Shown piece by piece: positions 6,977 through 16,083 of a stretch of DNA of 20,656 nucleotides (positions are counted from its first letter, which is position 1; each line of letters begins with the position of its first letter). The notes beneath the pieces are model-generated. The model saw only the letters and a list, made by a program, of their open reading frames with translations. It had not been told where the DNA came from and searched no databases. This DNA comes from Lentihominibacter faecis. GTDB lineage: Bacteria; Bacillota; Clostridia; Peptostreptococcales; Anaerovoracaceae. The stretch spans positions 1 to 20,656 of the forward strand of contig NZ_JACRWC010000032.1 of assembly GCF_014306095.1 (NCBI RefSeq), in the 5' to 3' direction. The position numbers and the translations under genes were made by a program.

Positions 6977-8023
6977 ATGATATTTCAGAAAGTGCAGGAG
7001 ACCATCGCGTCTCATAATTTGATAAAATCCGATGAGCACATTGTACTCGGCCTTTCCGGAGGTCCTGATTCAGTGTGCCTTTTTCATATACTGCTGCGGT
7101 TGAGGCAGACGCTGGGGATTCGTCTGCATCCGGTCCATGTGAACCACGGACTCCGGCCGGGAGCAGCAGAACGCGACCAGAACTATGTGGAAGAACTTTG
7201 CCGGGAGCACGGGGTTTCCTGCAAAGTGATCGCAGCAGACTGTCGCAAGCTTGCCGGAGCATGGCATATGACCAGTGAAGAAGCCGGCAGAAAGCTGCGC
7301 TATGATGCGTTTTATGACGAAGCACGGCAGATCGCTGAAAAGCTGGCGGCGGAGCATGGCGGAAGCCCGGACGATTTTTCGGAGCATATCAGGATCGCTG
7401 TGGCTCACAATGCGGACGATCAGGCGGAAACCATCCTGTTTCGTGTGCTGCGCGGTACGGGGACAGACGGGCTGGCGGGGATCGCATATGAGCGAAAGGA
7501 GCGGGGATTCTCCGTGATCCGGCCTATACTGGACATCCCGCGAAAAGAAATCGAAGAGTACTGCCGGGAGCACGATCTGAGTCCTGTGGAGGATCATACC
7601 AATCATCAGAGCATCTATACCAGGAACAAGATCCGGCTGGAGCTGCTTCCTGAGCTGGAAAAAGAGTATAACGAAAATGTGCGCGGCGCACTGCTTCGCC
7701 TTGGGAAGATCGCTGCTTCCGACAGCGACTACCTGCAGCAGTGCGCGGAGGAAGCTTTGCAGGAATTTCTGCGGGAAACAAGTTCGGATGAAGTCGTTTT
7801 GGAACGAGACGGGCTGGCGGGAATCCATGAAGCTTTGCGCCACCGGATCCTTCTGCAGTCTTTTGCTCGCCTGGGGCTTGCAAGCGACATATCTGCGGAA
7901 CGGATCGCTGCTGCGGACAGAATCATCGAAAAGAAACAGGCTCCGAAAACGGTAGAGTTTCCGAGAGGATATCGGGTGACCGTAGCGGGGGGACTGGTGC
8001 ACATATGCGCGCCGAAAAAGTGA
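6977..8023 (+). CDS. tilS: tRNA(Ile)-lysidine synthase, short form
   Basis: TilS joins lysine to C34 of the CAU-anticodon isoleucine tRNA, using ATP, so that it reads AUA. The N-type ATP pyrophosphatase motif SGGPDS is at residues 27-32. VHVNHGLR, then HNADDQAET, and the RVLRGTG and RPIL segments follow in family order. From this start the protein has 348 residues, against about 430-470 in E. coli and B. subtilis. It ends soon after the substrate-binding helical region and lacks most of the C-terminal TilS_C domain, like the short form in Aquifex. AGGAG at 6961-6965 lies 11 bases before ATG 6977. The in-frame ATGs at 6944 and 6956 have weaker upstream sites and would add non-conserved residues. 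The gene sits between spoIIE and ftsH as in Bacillus, but hpt is missing from its usual place after tilS. Confidence 0.93.
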   Translation: MIFQKVQETIASHNLIKSDEHIVLGLSGGPDSVCLFHILLRLRQTLGIRLHPVHVNHGLRPGAAERDQNYVEELCREHGVSCKVIAADCRKLAGAWHMTSEEAGRKLRYDAFYDEARQIAEKLAAEHGGSPDDFSEHIRIAVAHNADDQAETILFRVLRGTGTDGLAGIAYERKERGFSVIRPILDIPRKEIEEYCREHDLSPVEDHTNHQSIYTRNKIRLELLPELEKEYNENVRGALLRLGKIAASDSDYLQQCAEEALQEFLRETSSDEVVLERDGLAGIHEALRHRILLQSFARLGLASDISAERIAAADRIIEKKQAPKTVEFPRGYRVTVAGGLVHICAPKK

Positions 8024-8095
8024 GGGAAGTGAACTTTGCAGAAAAAATAATCCTGAAAGTTACGTGAAGTTGTCAGAAAAAGCAGGCAGCCGCTA

Positions 8096-8124
8096 TTGAA
8101 ATAAAGCGTGCTTCATGATAAAAT
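8096..8124 (+). promoter_or_regulatory. Sigma-A-type promoter for ftsH
   Basis: TTGAAA (8096-8101) and TAAAAT (8119-8124) are separated by 17 bases, and TGA precedes the -10 in the extended position. The predicted transcript start near 8131 leaves about 100 A-rich bases of leader before ftsH. I see no clear hairpin in that leader. Confidence 0.7.
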
Positions 8125-8231
8125 ATTTCAATATATTTGTAGATTAACAACAAAAAATCAAGATAGAATCTGAGCAGAAGTTATTACAGAAAATAGAGAC
8201 AGGAAAAGACAGTATCAGGAGGAAAGAAAAC

Positions 8232-10451
8232 TTGAAAAAAGTTACGAAAAATATCGGGATCTATGTGATCATCTTTGGACTCGTTCTGGCCATGGTATGG
8301 TTCTACAACAGCGATGCGCCGAAGGAAGAAAAAGAAATCAAAACATCCACGATGATCCACTATCTGCAGGACAAGAAGGTGGAGAGCATCAATGTGACGG
8401 AGACGAAGATGACGGCTGAGCTGAACAATGGGAAGACCGTGTATGCCTACGTTAACAGCGCCGTGGATCTGAGCTATATTTATGATTCGTATATCATGCC
8501 TCAGGTGGACGAGGGCTCTTTGAAACTCAACAGCGACGAGCCGAAGAAGGAATCCATCTGGATCAGTCTGCTGCCGACGCTGATCATGATCGGCATCATG
8601 GTGGTGTTCTTCATCCTCATCATGAACCAGAGTGGCGGAGGAGGCAAAGCGATGTCCTTTGGCAAGAGCAGAGCCAAGCTGCAGAAGAGCAGTGATCTGC
8701 GCAAGATCACTTTTAAGGACGTCGCAGGTCTGAAGGAAGAAAAAGAGGAACTGGAAGAAATCGTTGATTTTCTCCGTCATCCGGCTAAATATAACAGTCT
8801 GGGGGCAAGGATCCCTAAGGGAATCCTGCTGGTAGGTCCTCCGGGAACCGGTAAAACGTATATTTCCAAGGCGACTGCCGGAGAAGCCGGCGTGCCGTTC
8901 TTTACCATCAGTGGTTCCGACTTCGTTGAAATGTTTGTCGGCGTCGGAGCATCCCGTGTAAGAGACCTGTTCGATCAGGCTAAGAAGAATGCTCCTTGTA
9001 TCGTATTCATCGATGAGATCGATGCGGTAGGTCGTAAGAGAGGCGCAGGTCTTGGCGGCGGACACGATGAACGGGAACAGACCCTCAACCAGCTGCTGGT
9101 CGAAATGGATGGCTTCGCAGAGAACGCAGGAATCATCATCCTGGCTGCGACCAACCGTCCTGATGTACTTGACCCGGCACTGCTGCGTCCGGGCAGATTC
9201 GACCGTCAGATCGTCATCGGGATCCCGGATATCGTAGGAAGAGAAGAAATCTTCCGGATCCATTCCAGAAACAAGCCGCTGGCAGAAGGAGTCGATCCGA
9301 AGGTCCTGGCCAGAAGAACGCCGGGATTCTCCCCTGCGGACATTGAAAACATGCTGAATGAAGCTGCGCTCCTGGCAGCCAGAAGAAACGGCATGAAGAT
9401 CCGTATGGAAGAAATAGAAGAGGCGATCACCAAGGTGATCGCAGGACCGGAAAAGAAGAGTCGTGTCATCAGCGAAGAAGAACGAAAGCTGACTGCATAC
9501 CATGAAGCCGGGCATGCCGTTGTTGCTCATGTCCTGCCTAAGACAGATCCGGTACATCAGATCACGATCATTCCGAGAGGAAGAGCCGGCGGGTTCACCA
9601 TGATCCTGCCGAAGGAGGATAAGTACTACGGAACCAAGGAAACCATGCGGGAACAGATCATTCACCTGCTGGGCGGTCGTGTAGCGGAAATGCTGACGCT
9701 GGATGATATCAGTACAGGAGCCAGCAACGATATCCAGAGAGCTACCGATATTGCCAAAGAGATGGTGACCAAGTACGGGTTCAGTGATAAACTGGGTCCT
9801 GTAAACTACAGCTCTTCGGATGAAGTGTTCCTGGGCAAGGATTTCTCGACGCGTCAGGCATATTCAGAAGAAACTGCCAACGAGATCGACGAGGAAGTTA
9901 AGGCGATCATTGAAGAAGCATACGATACGGCAAGAACGATCCTCAGCGAACATCTCGATCAGCTGACGGCTGTAGCGGAAGGACTGCTGGAGGTTGAAAC
10001 GCTGGATAACCGTCAGTTCGAAGAACTGTACGACGGTGTCAAAACGCCGGAAGAGATCGGGCAGGAGCTGAAGGAAGAGCTTAAGAAACGCGAGATCAGC
10101 AATCGTGCAGAAGCTGCAGAAGCAGAAAAGATGCACAAAAAAGCACTGGAAGAAGAGAAGAAAAGACAGCTGGAAGAAGCTGCGAAAGCGCTGGAAGAAA
10201 AGCATGGAGACAGCAAATTCAAGCCGACCATCATGACATACAACGACGTTACGAAGACAGCGACTCCATACGAGCCGGAAAATCGTGACGACGATGATGA
10301 ACCGGCGGCGGATCCTCAGGACAGGGATGACGATATGCCGAGCGAAGAGGAACTGGCGGTATATGACACAGATTACCTCAATGCTGATGATGAGGATTCC
10401 TCCGAGGAGGAACATGATGCAGAAGATCATTCTTCCGATGAAGAAAAGTAA
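8232..10451 (+). CDS. ftsH: ATP-dependent zinc metalloprotease FtsH
   Basis: FtsH is a membrane-anchored AAA+ hexamer that extracts and degrades membrane and regulatory proteins. Membrane helices lie at about residues 7-24 and 115-136, with an external domain between them. The AAA domain carries Walker A GPPGTGKT (202-209), Walker B with DEID (261-264) and the second region of homology ([18 protein letters not shown]). The protease domain has HEAGH (424-428) and the third zinc ligand Asp500 in STGASND. The TTG start is supported by AGGAGGA at 8217-8223, eight bases upstream. The protein has 739 residues, about 100 more than in B. subtilis. The excess is a C-terminal tail: a Lys/Glu coiled-coil-like stretch (about 610-660), then a very acidic segment with runs of Asp and Glu to the end. 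It follows tilS as in Bacillus but has its own promoter. Confidence 0.96.
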   Translation: MKKVTKNIGIYVIIFGLVLAMVWFYNSDAPKEEKEIKTSTMIHYLQDKKVESINVTETKMTAELNNGKTVYAYVNSAVDLSYIYDSYIMPQVDEGSLKLNSDEPKKESIWISLLPTLIMIGIMVVFFILIMNQSGGGGKAMSFGKSRAKLQKSSDLRKITFKDVAGLKEEKEELEEIVDFLRHPAKYNSLGARIPKGILLVGPPGTGKTYISKATAGEAGVPFFTISGSDFVEMFVGVGASRVRDLFDQAKKNAPCIVFIDEIDAVGRKRGAGLGGGHDEREQTLNQLLVEMDGFAENAGIIILAATNRPDVLDPALLRPGRFDRQIVIGIPDIVGREEIFRIHSRNKPLAEGVDPKVLARRTPGFSPADIENMLNEAALLAARRNGMKIRMEEIEEAITKVIAGPEKKSRVISEEERKLTAYHEAGHAVVAHVLPKTDPVHQITIIPRGRAGGFTMILPKEDKYYGTKETMREQIIHLLGGRVAEMLTLDDISTGASNDIQRATDIAKEMVTKYGFSDKLGPVNYSSSDEVFLGKDFSTRQAYSEETANEIDEEVKAIIEEAYDTARTILSEHLDQLTAVAEGLLEVETLDNRQFEELYDGVKTPEEIGQELKEELKKREISNRAEAAEAEKMHKKALEEEKKRQLEEAAKALEEKHGDSKFKPTIMTYNDVTKTATPYEPENRDDDDEPAADPQDRDDDMPSEEELAVYDTDYLNADDEDSSEEEHDAEDHSSDEEK

Positions 10452-10482
10452 CATTGTGATATAGTAGAGAGAAGGTCTTATC

Positions 10483-12039
10483 ATGAAAGTAACAGTGGCA
10501 GACTGCCTTGAGCTGGACGCATTTGCGAAGGCGAAGGTAGTGGCGGCAAAAGTAAATTTAACCAATGAAGTGAAATCCATCTCGGTGCTGGATGCCAGCA
10601 GCGAAGATGAACTGTGCTTTTATGAAGGAGACAAGACGGAGATCCTGCTGACCGGATTTGCCGGGGTGCAGGAAGACGCGGACGCGCAGTGCAGGATCCT
10701 GCATCACATCGCAAACCGCGGATATGCGGCGCTGGCGGTTTACCACAGCGGCGGACTGTCACCAAAACTGATCGAAGCGGCAGAGCGCGAGACGATGCCG
10801 CTGATCCAGATGCCGAAGGATGCGGGATACTCCCGGGCGATCAGCGAAGTGATGGACCGGGTGCTGTACGGAGACAACTTCCGGAATACTCTGATCAGCA
10901 ACACGGTATTCCATCTGCTGAACTTTGAAAAACACAGCAATTTCCAGTCGGCTGTACGGGAAGCTGCCATCAGCAACGATTTTCAGCTGATCATACTCAG
11001 CGAGGATTTCAATCCGATCCTCACGGTGGAAACACGTCATAAGGCAACGATAGCCGACGCCATCAAGCTGGGGAAAGAGAGAAACGTAGAAAGTGACGCC
11101 AAGGCATACACCATGATCGATGTCAACGGCGTGCTTACCTACTGGGGTCCTGTGACCATAAACAACGAAAAATACTACATGTTTATCGTGGATAACGAGG
11201 ATTCCTATACAGCAGGTGAGATCACCAAGCTCGCAGAGATCATAGAACTGGCCATGGGCATGTGGAAATACACACCGGAACGTGATGCGAAAGCGGAATT
11301 CATCAAAGCTCTCATGCGAGGCAACAAGAGCCTGGCATACACCCTCAAGGATGAGGCGCGGATCAGTGGAGATGATATCCTGAGCGTGTTCTTCTCGAAA
11401 GGGATCAGCACGGAGGTGGAGAGCCAGGTCTTTTCCGAGTTTGAAAAGCAGGAAGACCTCAATATCATGAAGATCACAGAAGGCGATGAAACTTACGGAA
11501 TGATCCTGACTTACGAAGACAACGTTGCCGGGACCGATCTGAAAAACAGCTGTGTGCAGCTTTTCAATCGGCTCAAGGGCAATAAGGGAGCGAGGATCTT
11601 CCATGTCACTGGTCTCAATGGGATCGAAGGTGCGGGAGATGCATATCGTCTTATCAGCGAAAGCTGGTCCTTCGTGCAGAGTGTATTCCCTTACAAACGG
11701 GTTTTTACCAAATATGAACTGACTCTGGTAAGCAACTGCATCAACATCCAGATCCAGGGCGGATTCGTCAAGAAAAACTATATCGAACTTCTGGAACCTT
11801 TTAAGGAAGCCAGTGAAAATAAGGGCAAACAGCTTCTGGAAACACTGGAGACATTTGTGCTGGATGCCGGCATGAACAGCGGTAAAACAGCCGAGTTTAT
11901 GGGGATCCACACCAATACCGTACAGTATAGACTCAAAAAGATCAACGAGCTGCTGGGAGTTGAGATCACAGGAAACCGGGTGATCCCGGGACTCACGATG
12001 GCTTTAGCGCTGAAACGGCTGGAACGTGTCGTGAACTAG
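10483..12039 (+). CDS. PucR family transcriptional regulator
   Basis: The 518-residue protein has the PucR/CdaR layout: an N-terminal PucR-type ligand-sensing domain (about 1-125, including GFAGVQED and LAVYHSGGLSPKLIEAAE), a divergent GGDEF-like middle, and a C-terminal helix-turn-helix (about 450-510). FMGIHTNTVQYRLKKINELLG is the recognition segment typical of Pfam HTH_30. Regulators of this family control purine, sugar-diacid, proline or amino-acid catabolic genes; its ligand here is unknown. AGAAGG at 10470-10475 serves as ribosome binding site. The gene lies 31 bases after ftsH with no terminator between them, so it may be transcribed with ftsH. glyA starts 60 bases after its stop. The only nearby catabolic candidates are glyA and the decarboxylase operon, and a regulatory link to them is speculation. 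Confidence 0.88.
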   Translation: MKVTVADCLELDAFAKAKVVAAKVNLTNEVKSISVLDASSEDELCFYEGDKTEILLTGFAGVQEDADAQCRILHHIANRGYAALAVYHSGGLSPKLIEAAERETMPLIQMPKDAGYSRAISEVMDRVLYGDNFRNTLISNTVFHLLNFEKHSNFQSAVREAAISNDFQLIILSEDFNPILTVETRHKATIADAIKLGKERNVESDAKAYTMIDVNGVLTYWGPVTINNEKYYMFIVDNEDSYTAGEITKLAEIIELAMGMWKYTPERDAKAEFIKALMRGNKSLAYTLKDEARISGDDILSVFFSKGISTEVESQVFSEFEKQEDLNIMKITEGDETYGMILTYEDNVAGTDLKNSCVQLFNRLKGNKGARIFHVTGLNGIEGAGDAYRLISESWSFVQSVFPYKRVFTKYELTLVSNCINIQIQGGFVKKNYIELLEPFKEASENKGKQLLETLETFVLDAGMNSGKTAEFMGIHTNTVQYRLKKINELLGVEITGNRVIPGLTMALALKRLERVVN

Positions 12040-12099
12040 CGAAGCAATATATCCTACGTTATCACATCACATGAATTGCGAAATGCAAAGGAGAGGGAA

Positions 12100-13359
12100 A
12101 TGTACTTTAACTATCTGGAAAAAGCTGATCCGGACATAACGGCAGCAATGAAACGTGAAATCAATCGTCAGGAAACCAAAATCGAAATGATCGCATCCGA
12201 GAACTTTGTAAATTATGAGGTCATGGAAGCTATGGGAAGCGCGCTGACCAACAAGTATGCAGAAGGCTACCCGGGAAAGAGATACTATGGCGGATGCGAA
12301 TTCGTAGACGAAGTAGAACAGATGGCGATAGATCGTGCCAAGAAGATCTTTGGTGCAGAACATGCTAACGTGCAGGCGCATTCCGGTGCCAACGCCAATA
12401 CTGCTGTATACCAGGCAGTCCTCGAATATGGCGATACAGTGCTGGGCATGGATCTGTCCAACGGCGGTCATCTGACCCATGGATCCCCGGTCAACATTTC
12501 CGGAAAGTCTTATCACTTTGTAGCATACGGACTGGATCCGGAAACGGAAACCATAGATTACGACAACGTAAGAGAACTGGCACACAAGCACCAGCCAAAG
12601 CTGATCGTTGCCGGTGCGTCCGCTTATCCGAGAGAGATCCGCTTTGATATCTTCCGTGAGATCGCAGATGAAGTAGGCGCCCTCTTCATGGTAGACATGG
12701 CGCATATCGCAGGACTGGTTGCAGCAGGTCTCCACCAGAACCCGGTAGATTATGCAGATATCGTGACAAGCACGACACATAAAACGCTCCGCGGCCCAAG
12801 AGGCGGCCTGATCCTCTGCAAAGAAAAATTTGCAAAGGCTATCGACAAGGCGATCTTCCCTGGAACACAGGGCGGCCCGCTGATGCACGTGATCGCTGCC
12901 AAGGCAGTATGCTTCAAAGAAGCAATGGATCCGGAATTCACAGAATACCAGAAGCAGGTCGTTGCTAATGCAAAGGCTCTGGCAGAGGCTCTCAACGAGA
13001 AAGGCTTCGATCTGGTGTCCGGCGGTACAGACAACCATCTGGTGCTGGTAAAACTGCTGAACAAGAATATCACAGGAAAGCTGGCTGAAAAGCTGCTGGA
13101 TGATGCCAATATCACGACAAACAAGAATGCGATCCCGAACGATCCGGAAAGCCCGTTCGTAACAAGCGGTCTGAGACTTGGAACTCCGGCCATGACAAGC
13201 AGAGGATTCAAGGAAGACGATGTGAAGAAGACGGTAGAAGCGATCGCTTTAGTGATCGACAATCCGGAAGATGAAGCTGCCATGGAAAAGGCAAGAGCTA
13301 TCGTCAAGGAGCTGACCGATAAATATCCGCTCCACAAGAACTTCGGCAAGGATCTGTAG
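12100..13359 (+). CDS. glyA: Serine hydroxymethyltransferase
   Basis: This PLP enzyme interconverts serine and glycine with tetrahydrofolate as one-carbon acceptor. The protein has 419 residues, the normal family length. Conserved segments include [37 protein letters not shown] and [12 protein letters not shown] with Asp199. The PLP lysine, Lys228, lies in [15 protein letters not shown] set the start at ATG 12100 because AAAGGAG (12087-12093) stands six bases before it. The open frame reaches back to TTG 12076, which would add eight residues that contain the ribosome binding site itself. A strong hairpin about 50 bases after the stop probably ends the unit. Confidence 0.97.
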   Translation: MYFNYLEKADPDITAAMKREINRQETKIEMIASENFVNYEVMEAMGSALTNKYAEGYPGKRYYGGCEFVDEVEQMAIDRAKKIFGAEHANVQAHSGANANTAVYQAVLEYGDTVLGMDLSNGGHLTHGSPVNISGKSYHFVAYGLDPETETIDYDNVRELAHKHQPKLIVAGASAYPREIRFDIFREIADEVGALFMVDMAHIAGLVAAGLHQNPVDYADIVTSTTHKTLRGPRGGLILCKEKFAKAIDKAIFPGTQGGPLMHVIAAKAVCFKEAMDPEFTEYQKQVVANAKALAEALNEKGFDLVSGGTDNHLVLVKLLNKNITGKLAEKLLDDANITTNKNAIPNDPESPFVTSGLRLGTPAMTSRGFKEDDVKKTVEAIALVIDNPEDEAAMEKARAIVKELTDKYPLHKNFGKDL

Positions 13360-13412
13360 AGCCGCCAGCAAGGTGCTGGATACAGCGAAAACCAAACACA
13401 TGGAATCAGGAG

Positions 13413-13449
13413 GGAGCACTGCGAAAGGCAAGTCTTTTCGCGGTGCTCC
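13413..13449 (+). terminator. Hairpin terminator after glyA
   Basis: GGAGCACTGCGAAA (13413-13426) pairs with TTTCGCGGTGCTCC (13436-13449), a 14-bp stem with one G-T pair and a 9-base loop. The tail GTCTTCGTT is only partly T-rich. The long stem and the new promoter at 13498 fit a transcription end here. Confidence 0.65.
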
Positions 13450-13475
13450 GTCTTCGTTACAAAGTTCCTATGAAT

Positions 13476-13518
13476 AATGTATACAAACAAAAACAAGTTG
13501 CAAATTTGAAATGTATAC
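13476..13518. promoter_or_regulatory. Two AATGTATAC boxes flanking the mmdA -35 region
   Basis: AATGTATAC occurs at 13476-13484 and again at 13510-13518, 34 bases apart. Each contains the palindrome GTATAC. The first extends to the 8-bp palindrome TGTATACA (13478-13485). The second lies in the spacer just before the -10 box, where a bound repressor would block RNA polymerase. GT-AC dyads of this kind are often bound by GntR-family regulators, but which protein binds here is unknown. Confidence 0.4.
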
Positions 13519-13526
13519 GTTATAGT
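13498..13526 (+). promoter_or_regulatory. Promoter of the decarboxylase operon
   Basis: TTGCAA (13498-13503) and TATAGT (13521-13526) have a 17-base spacer. The transcript would begin near 13533, about 65 bases before mmdA. The leader is A+T-rich and ends in a strong AGGGAGGA ribosome binding site. Confidence 0.65.
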
Positions 13527-13596
13527 GAGAGTGGTATTTTATGTACTTATGATTTTTTAACAAAACATCCAAAATACTTTAAGGGAGGAAGCATAA

Positions 13597-15144
13597 ATGA
13601 ACAAGCTTGAAGATCTCCGCGCGAAAAAAGAGAAAATCGCACAGGGCGGAGGCGAAAAAAGAATCGAAGCACAGCATGCCAGAGGCAAGCTGACTGCGAG
13701 AGAACGACTGGACATTCTTTTTGATAAAGACAGCTTTGTTGAAATCGATGTGTTCGTAAAACACAGATGCACGAACTTCGGCATGGACGAAAAAGAACTG
13801 CTGGGTGACGGCGTTGTAACAGGCTATGGCCAGGTAGACGGAAGACTGGTATTCGCATTTGCGCAGGACTTCACTGTAAGCGGTGGATCCCTGGGTGAAT
13901 ATCACGCAGAAAAAATCGTCAAAGTGCAGAACATGGCTCTGAAAATGGGTGCACCGATCGTTGGACTGCAGGATTCCGGCGGTGCCAGAGTAGAAGAAGG
14001 TGTTGCGGCTCTTTCCGGATTCGGCAAGATCTTCCACAACAACACGATTTCTTCCGGCGTGATTCCGCAGATCTCTGTGATCATGGGACCTTGCGCAGGC
14101 GGTGCGGTATATTCCCCTGCTATCACGGACTTCGTATTCATGGTAGATCAGACAAGCCAGATGTTCATCACAGGACCGGCTGTTATCAAGACTGTAACAG
14201 GTGAAGAAGTAACTGCAGAACAGCTGGGCGGCGCAGCAACTCACAATACAGTAAGCGGTGTTGCTCATTTCATGGGCAAGAACGACGAGGAAACTCTGCT
14301 GATGGTAAGAGAACTGCTGAGCTACATGCCTTCCAATAACATGGAAACAGCTCCTGTATATGCTACCAACGACGATGTCAACAGAATGATCCCTGAACTG
14401 AACGAGATCATTCCGGACAACCCGAACAAGGGATACAACATTTACGATGTGATCACAAAGATCGCAGACGAAGGAAAATATTTCGATGTTATGCCGCTTT
14501 ATGCTAAGAACATCGTTACATGCTTCATCAGAATGGACGGAGCTACCGTTGGTGTTATCGCCAACCAGCCGAATTACGGAGCAGGATGCCTGGACATCGA
14601 CGCTTCCGACAAGGCTGCAAGATTTATCAGAAGATGCGATGCGTTCAACATTCCTCTCCTGACCATCGAAGACGTTCCTGGATTCCTGCCGGGTACCGGT
14701 CAGGAATACGGCGGGATCATCAGACACGGTGCGAAGATGCTGTACGCATACTGCGAAGCTACAGTGCCTAAGATCACAGTGATCCTGAGAAAGGCATACG
14801 GCGGAGCATACATCGGTATGTGCAACAAGGAACTGGGGGCTGACCTGGTAATGGCATGGCCTACCGCACAGATCGCTGTTATGGGTGCTTCCGGTGCTGT
14901 TAATATCATTTCTTCCGTTAAGAAGGAAATCAAGAATGCTGAAGATCCTGATGCAGTAAGAGCAGCTGCGATCGAAGATTACGAAGAAAAGTTCAACAAT
15001 CCGTATGTGGCAGCAGGTCTGGGTTATGTAGACGATGTTATCGAACCGGCTACAACAAGACAGCGGATCATCAGCGCACTGGATATGTTAAGCACGAAGA
15101 GAGAATCCCTGCCGGCTAAGAAGCACGGTAACATTCCATTGTAG
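13597..15144 (+). CDS. mmdA: Acyl-CoA carboxyltransferase, methylmalonyl-CoA decarboxylase alpha type
   Basis: The 515-residue protein is a crotonase-fold carboxyltransferase of the MmdA/PccB family. It moves the carboxyl group from an acyl-CoA such as methylmalonyl-CoA to biotin. N-terminal HARGKLTARERLD is the family signature. The two oxyanion/CoA loops are GPCAGGAVYSPA (from residue 164) and KAYGGAYIGM (Gly402-Gly403). LPGTGQEYGGIIRHGAKMLYAY (about 365-387) is also characteristic. Its small OadG-type and biotin-carrier neighbours indicate a decarboxylase rather than a biotin-carboxylase-dependent propionyl- or acetyl-CoA carboxylase. The substrate cannot be read with certainty; methylmalonyl-CoA is most likely. 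A glutaconyl-CoA decarboxylase alpha subunit would be longer, about 587 residues. The ribosome binding site is AGGGAGGA seven to eight bases upstream. This is the first gene of a three-gene operon. Confidence 0.88.
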   Translation: MNKLEDLRAKKEKIAQGGGEKRIEAQHARGKLTARERLDILFDKDSFVEIDVFVKHRCTNFGMDEKELLGDGVVTGYGQVDGRLVFAFAQDFTVSGGSLGEYHAEKIVKVQNMALKMGAPIVGLQDSGGARVEEGVAALSGFGKIFHNNTISSGVIPQISVIMGPCAGGAVYSPAITDFVFMVDQTSQMFITGPAVIKTVTGEEVTAEQLGGAATHNTVSGVAHFMGKNDEETLLMVRELLSYMPSNNMETAPVYATNDDVNRMIPELNEIIPDNPNKGYNIYDVITKIADEGKYFDVMPLYAKNIVTCFIRMDGATVGVIANQPNYGAGCLDIDASDKAARFIRRCDAFNIPLLTIEDVPGFLPGTGQEYGGIIRHGAKMLYAYCEATVPKITVILRKAYGGAYIGMCNKELGADLVMAWPTAQIAVMGASGAVNIISSVKKEIKNAEDPDAVRAAAIEDYEEKFNNPYVAAGLGYVDDVIEPATTRQRIISALDMLSTKRESLPAKKHGNIPL

Positions 15145-15155
15145 GAGGTAGCATA

Positions 15156-15572
15156 ATGGGTTTAATGGATAAGTTTTCAGATCCGAGTCTGTTTGACTCC
15201 CTGTCCTTTGGGGACAAGATGGCGGGATCGGCTGTCACGATGCTCATGGGCATGGGCATTACATTCGTCGTTCTGATGCTTTTATGGGGTGTATTTGCTC
15301 TGATGGGTAAATGCATGTCCTCAACTGCTAAGAAAGGAGATAAGGCGTCTGCGGCAGAGACAAAGGCCAATGCCACGCCCTCGGTAGCAGCACCGGCAGC
15401 AGCGAAGACAGATGATGTTCTGACAGCAGTTATCGCAGCAGCGATCGCAGCGTATCAGAGCGAAGGAGGCACAGGGAACCTGGTCGTAAGAAAGATCCAG
15501 AGGCTTTCCGGTGAAACGACTCTGTGGACTAACGCAGCGAGAGAAGACTGCATCGAAAGCAGAAGATTCTAA
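15156..15572 (+). CDS. OadG-family small subunit of a sodium-pump decarboxylase
   Basis: The 138-residue protein has one strong membrane helix at about residues 24-50 (AGSAVTMLMGMGITFVVLML and onward). An Ala/Lys-rich linker and a conserved C-terminal block containing VIAAAIAAY, VVRKIQRL and a final ESRRF follow. This is the layout of the OadG/MmdD family, which anchors and assembles the alpha and biotin subunits at the inner face of the membrane. Its ribosome binding site TAGGAGG (15142-15148) overlaps the mmdA stop codon, so the two genes are tightly coupled. It would correspond to the delta subunit if the enzyme is methylmalonyl-CoA decarboxylase. Confidence 0.85.
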   Translation: MGLMDKFSDPSLFDSLSFGDKMAGSAVTMLMGMGITFVVLMLLWGVFALMGKCMSSTAKKGDKASAAETKANATPSVAAPAAAKTDDVLTAVIAAAIAAYQSEGGTGNLVVRKIQRLSGETTLWTNAAREDCIESRRF

Positions 15573-15608
15573 GTTTATTATCGAAATGATCGAAAGGAAT
15601 TGTTAGAT

Positions 15609-15974
15609 ATGAAAAAGTATAATATTACCGTAAACGGTGTAGCATATGCAGTTGAAGTAGAAGAAGCTGGCGCAGCATCTGCACCGGCAGCAGCTCCGGC
15701 AGCTCCGGCACCAGCAGCAGCTCCGGCTCCGGCAGCTCCAGCAGCACCGGTAGCAGCAGGAGATGCTTCCGTAACAGCTCCGATGCCGGGAACAGTTCTG
15801 GATGTTAAGGTTACAGAAGGTCAGCCTGTAAACAAGGGCGACGTTCTGGTGATCCTGGAAGCTATGAAGATGGAAAACGAAATCTGTGCAACTGGAGATG
15901 GCACTGTAGACAAGATCGTTGCAGCAAAGGGCTCTTCCGTAAACTCCGGAGATGTTCTTGTTACTCTTAAATAA
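15609..15974 (+). CDS. Biotin carboxyl carrier subunit of the decarboxylase
   Basis: The 121-residue protein opens with a beta strand ([18 protein letters not shown]), followed by an Ala/Pro-rich flexible linker at about 20-52, then a biotinyl domain. The biotin-accepting lysine is Lys87 in [17 protein letters not shown] and [11 protein letters not shown] are the usual lipoyl/biotinyl barrel strands. It shuttles CO2 from the carboxyltransferase to a membrane decarboxylase, as MmdC and GcdC do. I chose ATG 15609: GAAAGGA at 15592-15598 is ten bases upstream, whereas the frame's TTG at 15600 would be only one base away from it. It is the last gene of the operon, and the expected beta subunit (integral membrane Na+ pump) is not next to it. 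Confidence 0.92.
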   Translation: MKKYNITVNGVAYAVEVEEAGAASAPAAAPAAPAPAAAPAPAAPAAPVAAGDASVTAPMPGTVLDVKVTEGQPVNKGDVLVILEAMKMENEICATGDGTVDKIVAAKGSSVNSGDVLVTLK

Positions 15975-16005
15975 GTAAAAAAGTATTTTGGATACAAGCA
16001 TAATG

Positions 16006-16014
16006 TGTTAAAAT
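16006..16014 (+). promoter_or_regulatory. Possible extended -10 promoter for coaX
   Basis: TGTTAAAAT at 16006-16014 is an extended -10 element. A very weak TTTTGG (15986-15991) stands 17 bases before it. Transcription would start near 16021, inside the terminator hairpin, so a new transcript would carry only part of that stem. This is the only promoter-like sequence I see before coaX, and the support is thin. Confidence 0.3.
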
Positions 16015-16017
16015 AAT

Positions 16018-16047
16018 TAGGCGGTTTTTAAAACCGCCTATTATTTT
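16018..16047 (+). terminator. Terminator after the decarboxylase operon
   Basis: TAGGCGGTTT (16018-16027) pairs with AAACCGCCTA (16031-16040), a perfect 10-bp stem with a three-base loop, followed by TTATTTT. The A run on the left side is weaker, so it may work mainly on the + strand. Confidence 0.8.
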
Positions 16048-16083
16048 AAAGAAATCATAAAACAGAGCAAAAGGAGAAAAACT

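Noticed and set aside
12076..12099. Upstream TTG start for glyA adding eight residues.
   Set aside because: The extra codons include the AAAGGAG ribosome binding site of ATG 12100, and GlyA proteins normally begin near this second position.
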